From positions 1 through 33,558 of the forward strand of contig NZ_FUKI01000142.1 of assembly GCF_900163755.1 (NCBI RefSeq): 33,558 nt of DNA, given 5' to 3'. The stretch is from Crenothrix polyspora (GTDB taxonomy: Bacteria > Pseudomonadota > Gammaproteobacteria > Methylococcales > Methylomonadaceae). The position numbers were made by a program, and so were the translations under genes. Below are positions 31,797 through 33,558 of the stretch, in pieces (the first letter of the stretch is position 1; each line of letters begins with the position of its first letter). A model generated the notes under the pieces. The model worked only from the letters and a program-made list of their open reading frames with translations. It searched no databases and had not been told where the DNA came from.

Positions 31797-33479
31797 ATGA
31801 AAATTTTAATTCTGTCATCAACTTATGATAGCTTAACGCAGCGTCTTCATGTTGAACTGACGGCACGCACTCATGCGGTCATTTTTGACATTGCTTCCAA
31901 TGATCTGCAAACAGTCGATATTGTTAATTTACACCAACCTGAGCTGGTTATATGCCCGTCAGTAGAAACCAATCTTTGCCAAAGTATTTGGCAGCACTAT
32001 CGCTGCATTACTCTAAAAATAACCACGGCGAGTGACACAGGCTCCTCTTGCCTAGATTGGGCTATACAAGATCAGGAAGCTAGCTGTTACGTTACCGCTT
32101 TACAAATAACCTCTGAAACAAATGCCAGTAGCTTATGGGCCAGTACAACAGTTAATATCCGTCCAACCAGCAAGAGTAGTCTTTACCAATTGGAGATACA
32201 AGATGCAGCACTTAAGGTGATATTGGAAACCATTGAGCGTACACAAAATGCTAGCTTTATTCCTGATACACTGCTAACTGGCAACGCCACCATTAAAGAC
32301 CGTATCCGACCTTTTATGCGCCAAGCTGACCGACAGATTGATTGGGAGCAAGACAGTACCGCCAGTATACTCAATAAAATTCGCGCAGCGGATGGCTATC
32401 CAGGTGTGGCCGATAATATCAGAGGCATAGATTATTTCATCTATGGCGCTAGCGAGGAAGATAGCCTGCGCGGCTCTCCAAAAGCATTAATTGCTAAACG
32501 TTTTGGTGCGGTATGTCGCGCTACGGTTGATGGTGCTATTTGGATATCGCATATTGAACTCAAAAATGACGAAATCGAAAGAAAACATTTTAAATTACCT
32601 GCCACATTGGTATTTGGCAAAAAAATAAAAGACTTACCCGACATGCCGGTATCTATTTACAATACGTCAAAACACACTTTTCGAGAGATTTGGTACGAAG
32701 AACACAATCAAATCGGTTACTTGCATTTTGATTTTTATGACGGCGCGATGAGTACTGAACAATGTTTACGCTTACGCGATGCTGTTTTAGATGTATTGGA
32801 CCACCCCACCCGTATTTTAGTTTTACTGGGCGGCGCTGCCTTTTGGTCTAGCGGCATTGATTTACGCGTTATCGAAGCATCCAGAGCGCCAGATGAAGAG
32901 TCTTGGCACAACATTAATGCCTTGAATGATCTTATTTTGACAATTATAACCGCGACACAAAAAATAACGATTGCCGCAGTGCATGGTCATGCCAGTGCCG
33001 GTGGTGTAGCGCTGGCAGCGGCATGCGATAAAATTTGTGTGCGTCAGGGCGCATTGCTTAATTTAAACTATAAATCAATGGGCTTGTTCGGCTCAGAATA
33101 CTCAACGTATACATTGCCCAAACGCATTGGCTACGATAAGACAATAGAGCTTATTGAAAACTGTCGCAGCCTAGGTGTACAAGAAGCTAAACACATTGGC
33201 TTAATTGATGGCACTATTCCCGATTGCTTCGATGCTTTTGAAAAAAAGATTAAAATAATGGCTGAAACGCTTGCTCGGCACCAAAATTATGAAAAAATAG
33301 TAAAATCTAAAATACAACGCCGTAATCAAGATGAGTTTCTTAAGCCGTTGCAATATTATCGAGAAGAAGAGCTGCAACGTATGAAAGAAGAATTTTTTGA
33401 ACCAGATGCCTTATACCACTTAATACGCAAGCAATTAGTTTACAGTAAACCCATATTCTCTAAAGACACTCAGGATTAA
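31797..33479 (+). CDS. hypX: HypX/HoxX-type hydrogenase maturation protein with divergent N-terminal domain
   Basis: A 560-residue two-part protein. Residues 1-170 plus 170-270 match the formyltransferase-like N-terminal and linker domains of HypX (ILSSTYDSLTQRLHVELTAR, then SSLYQLEIQDAALKVILE, IRPFMRQADRQIDWE, KIRAADGYPGVADNI). Residues about 300-500 are a crotonase domain (GGAAFWSSGIDLRVIEA, VHGHASAGGVALAAACD, NLNYKSMGLFGSEYSTYTLP). Known HypX makes the CO ligand of NiFe hydrogenase from formyl-tetrahydrofolate in air. Here the folate site is unusual: where relatives have NxHPGxxGDRG, this has TLKITTASDTG (72-82), and the MDAGD position reads TNASS (108-112), so the catalytic Asn, His and Asp are T72, K74 and N109. 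The crotonase half keeps the Tyr and Glu of YK-GSEY. No hydrogenase gene is visible before the window ends. Confidence 0.88.
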   Translation: MKILILSSTYDSLTQRLHVELTARTHAVIFDIASNDLQTVDIVNLHQPELVICPSVETNLCQSIWQHYRCITLKITTASDTGSSCLDWAIQDQEASCYVTALQITSETNASSLWASTTVNIRPTSKSSLYQLEIQDAALKVILETIERTQNASFIPDTLLTGNATIKDRIRPFMRQADRQIDWEQDSTASILNKIRAADGYPGVADNIRGIDYFIYGASEEDSLRGSPKALIAKRFGAVCRATVDGAIWISHIELKNDEIERKHFKLPATLVFGKKIKDLPDMPVSIYNTSKHTFREIWYEEHNQIGYLHFDFYDGAMSTEQCLRLRDAVLDVLDHPTRILVLLGGAAFWSSGIDLRVIEASRAPDEESWHNINALNDLILTIITATQKITIAAVHGHASAGGVALAAACDKICVRQGALLNLNYKSMGLFGSEYSTYTLPKRIGYDKTIELIENCRSLGVQEAKHIGLIDGTIPDCFDAFEKKIKIMAETLARHQNYEKIVKSKIQRRNQDEFLKPLQYYREEELQRMKEEFFEPDALYHLIRKQLVYSKPIFSKDTQD

Positions 33480-33558
33480 GTAAAAGCCAATATTTATACT
33501 CACATTGAGCGGCTATCACCCATAGGAAAGTTGATATATATTTGCTACCGTGGGGCCA

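Overview
The window is a bacterial chromosome segment from a gammaproteobacterium of about 40-42% GC by eye. Gene content and order are typical of that class: asmA-mutY-yggX; engB facing cytochrome c4-dsbA; rsmI facing lpoA-yraN-diaA; cysB facing a TauE/SafE permease. The partial 16S gene, together with a HypX-type hydrogenase maturation gene, makes me suspect a methanotroph relative (Methylococcales). That assignment is inference; no methane-oxidation gene lies in the window.

Layout. 1-600: the 5' end of a 16S rRNA gene on the minus strand, with its boxA and a near-consensus rrn promoter. 630-4930: a minus-strand run of a small unknown gene, an MBL-like protein, DUF1289, DUF2024, yggX, mutY and a short asmA. 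5150-7800: a small membrane protein, a 2-Cys peroxiredoxin divergent from an AP2-like DNA-binding protein, and ribA with a structured leader. 7830-15370: an M20 amidohydrolase, yaiL (DUF2058), a diguanylate cyclase, dsbA, cytochrome c4, engB and glnS. 15430-17940: two tandem paralogous secreted proteins, an unknown membrane protein, a gene-free stretch of about 630 bp and a FUN14-family protein. 18040-20480: cysB and the sulfite/sulfonate-type permease, then a 550-bp gap holding a MITE. 20480-25690: rsmI, lpoA, yraN, diaA and an orphan PaaK-like ligase. 25730-30260: guanine deaminase, metA, a P-loop ATPase and a small acidic protein (one minus-strand operon), then a HerA-like ATPase. 30370-33480: a REC-Hpt phosphorelay protein, an ASCH-like protein, a small unknown gene and a divergent hypX.

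Functional themes are envelope and redox maintenance (AsmA, LpoA, DsbA, cytochrome c4, peroxiredoxin, YggX, MutY), sulfur and methionine metabolism (CysB, TauE/SafE, MetA), and signalling (GGDEF, REC-Hpt). I found no tRNA, CRISPR array, prophage or intact transposase gene.

The observations I rate highest are: (i) a 254-bp MITE at 20054-20307 with 19-bp perfect terminal inverted repeats and a 6-bp target duplication, sitting inside an older 16-bp inverted repeat; (ii) a HypX protein whose formyl-tetrahydrofolate catalytic residues all appear replaced while its crotonase half is kept; (iii) tandem secreted paralogs of unknown function; (iv) nested inverted repeats directly before ribA, and alternative hairpins before the peroxiredoxin gene.
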